Shown here: piece by piece, positions 63,486 to 64,000 of the stretch
Layout: each line of letters opens with the position of its first letter
Position numbering within the stretch: the stretch's first letter is position 1
From: Pseudomonas sp. R84
GTDB lineage: Bacteria; Pseudomonadota; Gammaproteobacteria; Pseudomonadales; Pseudomonadaceae
DNA: 64,000 nt
Assembly: GCF_009834515.1 (NCBI RefSeq)
Contig: NZ_CP019426.1
Location: 4,143,501 to 4,207,500 of the forward strand
Direction of reading: 5' to 3'
Notes under the pieces: generated by a model
Told to the model about the DNA's origin: nothing
What the model saw: the letters and a program-made list of their open reading frames with translations, nothing else
The model's database searches: none
Translations under genes and position numbers: made by a program

Positions 63486-64000
63486 TCATGCTGTTGCAGT
63501 TTGTAACACCTGCGGATTGGCGTGGAAAAATACGTGTTCACGCACCGGCCCGACGGCAACCTCGCCGATCTCCTCGTAACCCTGCCTTTTATAGAATTCC
63601 AGGTAACGCGGGTTGCCGGTGTCGAGCACCACGCCCTGCGACGTTTCATCCACCGCGCACCAGTTGTGCACGGCGGTCAGCAGTTGCTCGCCAAAGTGCT
63701 TGCCCTGAAATTGTGGGTGAATGCCCAGCAACGGCAGCATGTGCACCGAATCGCTGGGCACGCAGGCAGCAACGGCATCATGGTATTCCAGATAACGGCG
63801 GGTGCAGCGGAAACCGGTGCTGAGCACCATGCGCAAACGCCACGCCCAACTTTCGGTGATGCCCAGACGGCGTTGCGGCGGCGCGATCAGGGCGATGCCG
63901 ATCAGACGGTCGTTGACCAGCAGGCCGATGGCGGGCAGATCCTGCAGAAAGTGTTGTTTGACCAGCTCCCGCACCGTCGCCCGCACGCGCTGTTCGTAGC
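63486..64000 (-). CDS. GNAT-family N-acetyltransferase, 5' end cut by window
   Basis: At least 171 residues; the frame stays open to the right edge (YEQRV before a GTG at 63986), so the start lies outside. The acetyl-CoA motif LLGIHPQFQGKHFGEQLL and the late YLEFYKRQGYEEIGE are typical GNAT. Substrate unknown. It is read in the same direction as tamA with a 66-base gap. Confidence 0.88.
   Translation of the reverse strand, partial: YEQRVRATVRELVKQHFLQDLPAIGLLVNDRLIGIALIAPPQRRLGITESWAWRLRMVLSTGFRCTRRYLEYHDAVAACVPSDSVHMLPLLGIHPQFQGKHFGEQLLTAVHNWCAVDETSQGVVLDTGNPRYLEFYKRQGYEEIGEVAVGPVREHVFFHANPQVLQTATA

Overview
The window reads as chromosomal DNA of a fluorescent-group Pseudomonas. The nuo operon, OprD-type porin, glnS/cysS/ppiB/lpxH block, DUF6124 and DUF2790 proteins, CzcCBA/CzcRS, TamAB and above all the many copies of the Pseudomonas REP sequence (GTAGGAGTGAGCCTGCTCGCG and relatives) all point there. 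Species cannot be fixed by reading alone.

Layout. 1-9.3 kb: 3' part of the respiratory complex I operon (end of nuoG, then nuoH to nuoN), closed by a good terminator. 9.4-15.3 kb: accessory patch with a hybrid antitoxin remnant, an OprD porin, a GNAT/DUF1778 toxin-antitoxin pair, a DUF6124 gene with a structured leader, an IS110-family element and two small secreted PtrA/DUF2790-type proteins. 15.5-23.8 kb: czcCBA heavy-metal efflux on the minus strand, divergent from the czcRS two-component system. 24.1-24.7 kb: Phd/PIN toxin-antitoxin pair. 25-33.1 kb: glycerol-type ABC transporter glpSTPQUV on the minus strand, divergent from a sigma-54 activator, with a readable -24/-12 promoter and an enhancer-like array between them. 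33.3-39.8 kb: MFS transporter, cysS, glnS, ppiB, lpxH. 39.8-44.7 kb: marR-OMF-emrA-emrB drug efflux operon with a clear operator. 44.8-57.9 kb: a chaperone-usher fimbria locus with its own regulators (two hybrid histidine kinases, a REC-EAL regulator and a REC-LuxR regulator), resembling the Pvr/Rcs-CupD and Roc-Cup systems of P. aeruginosa. 58-63.4 kb: tamAB. The right edge cuts a GNAT gene.

The most notable signals are regulatory. (i) One 19-bp box stands exactly 20 bp upstream of a -10-like hexamer in front of three separate fimbria-locus units: the adhesin gene, the kinase operon and the fimbrial operon. It is a candidate target of the local LuxR-type regulator. (ii) Only one of the two hybrid kinases carries an Hpt domain, so the pair may share it and route phosphate to either a c-di-GMP phosphodiesterase or a DNA-binding regulator. 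(iii) A 17-bp box matching at 16 positions precedes both czcC and the small PtrA-like gene. (iv) The sigma-54 promoter of glpS faces three pairs of hexamers with 10-bp spacing. (v) The two glycerol-transporter ATPases have complementary lesions that leave one canonical ATP site. (vi) Five copies of a MITE-like element of about 175 bp with roughly 22-bp inverted ends are scattered in the window, one of them forming the end of a coding sequence.
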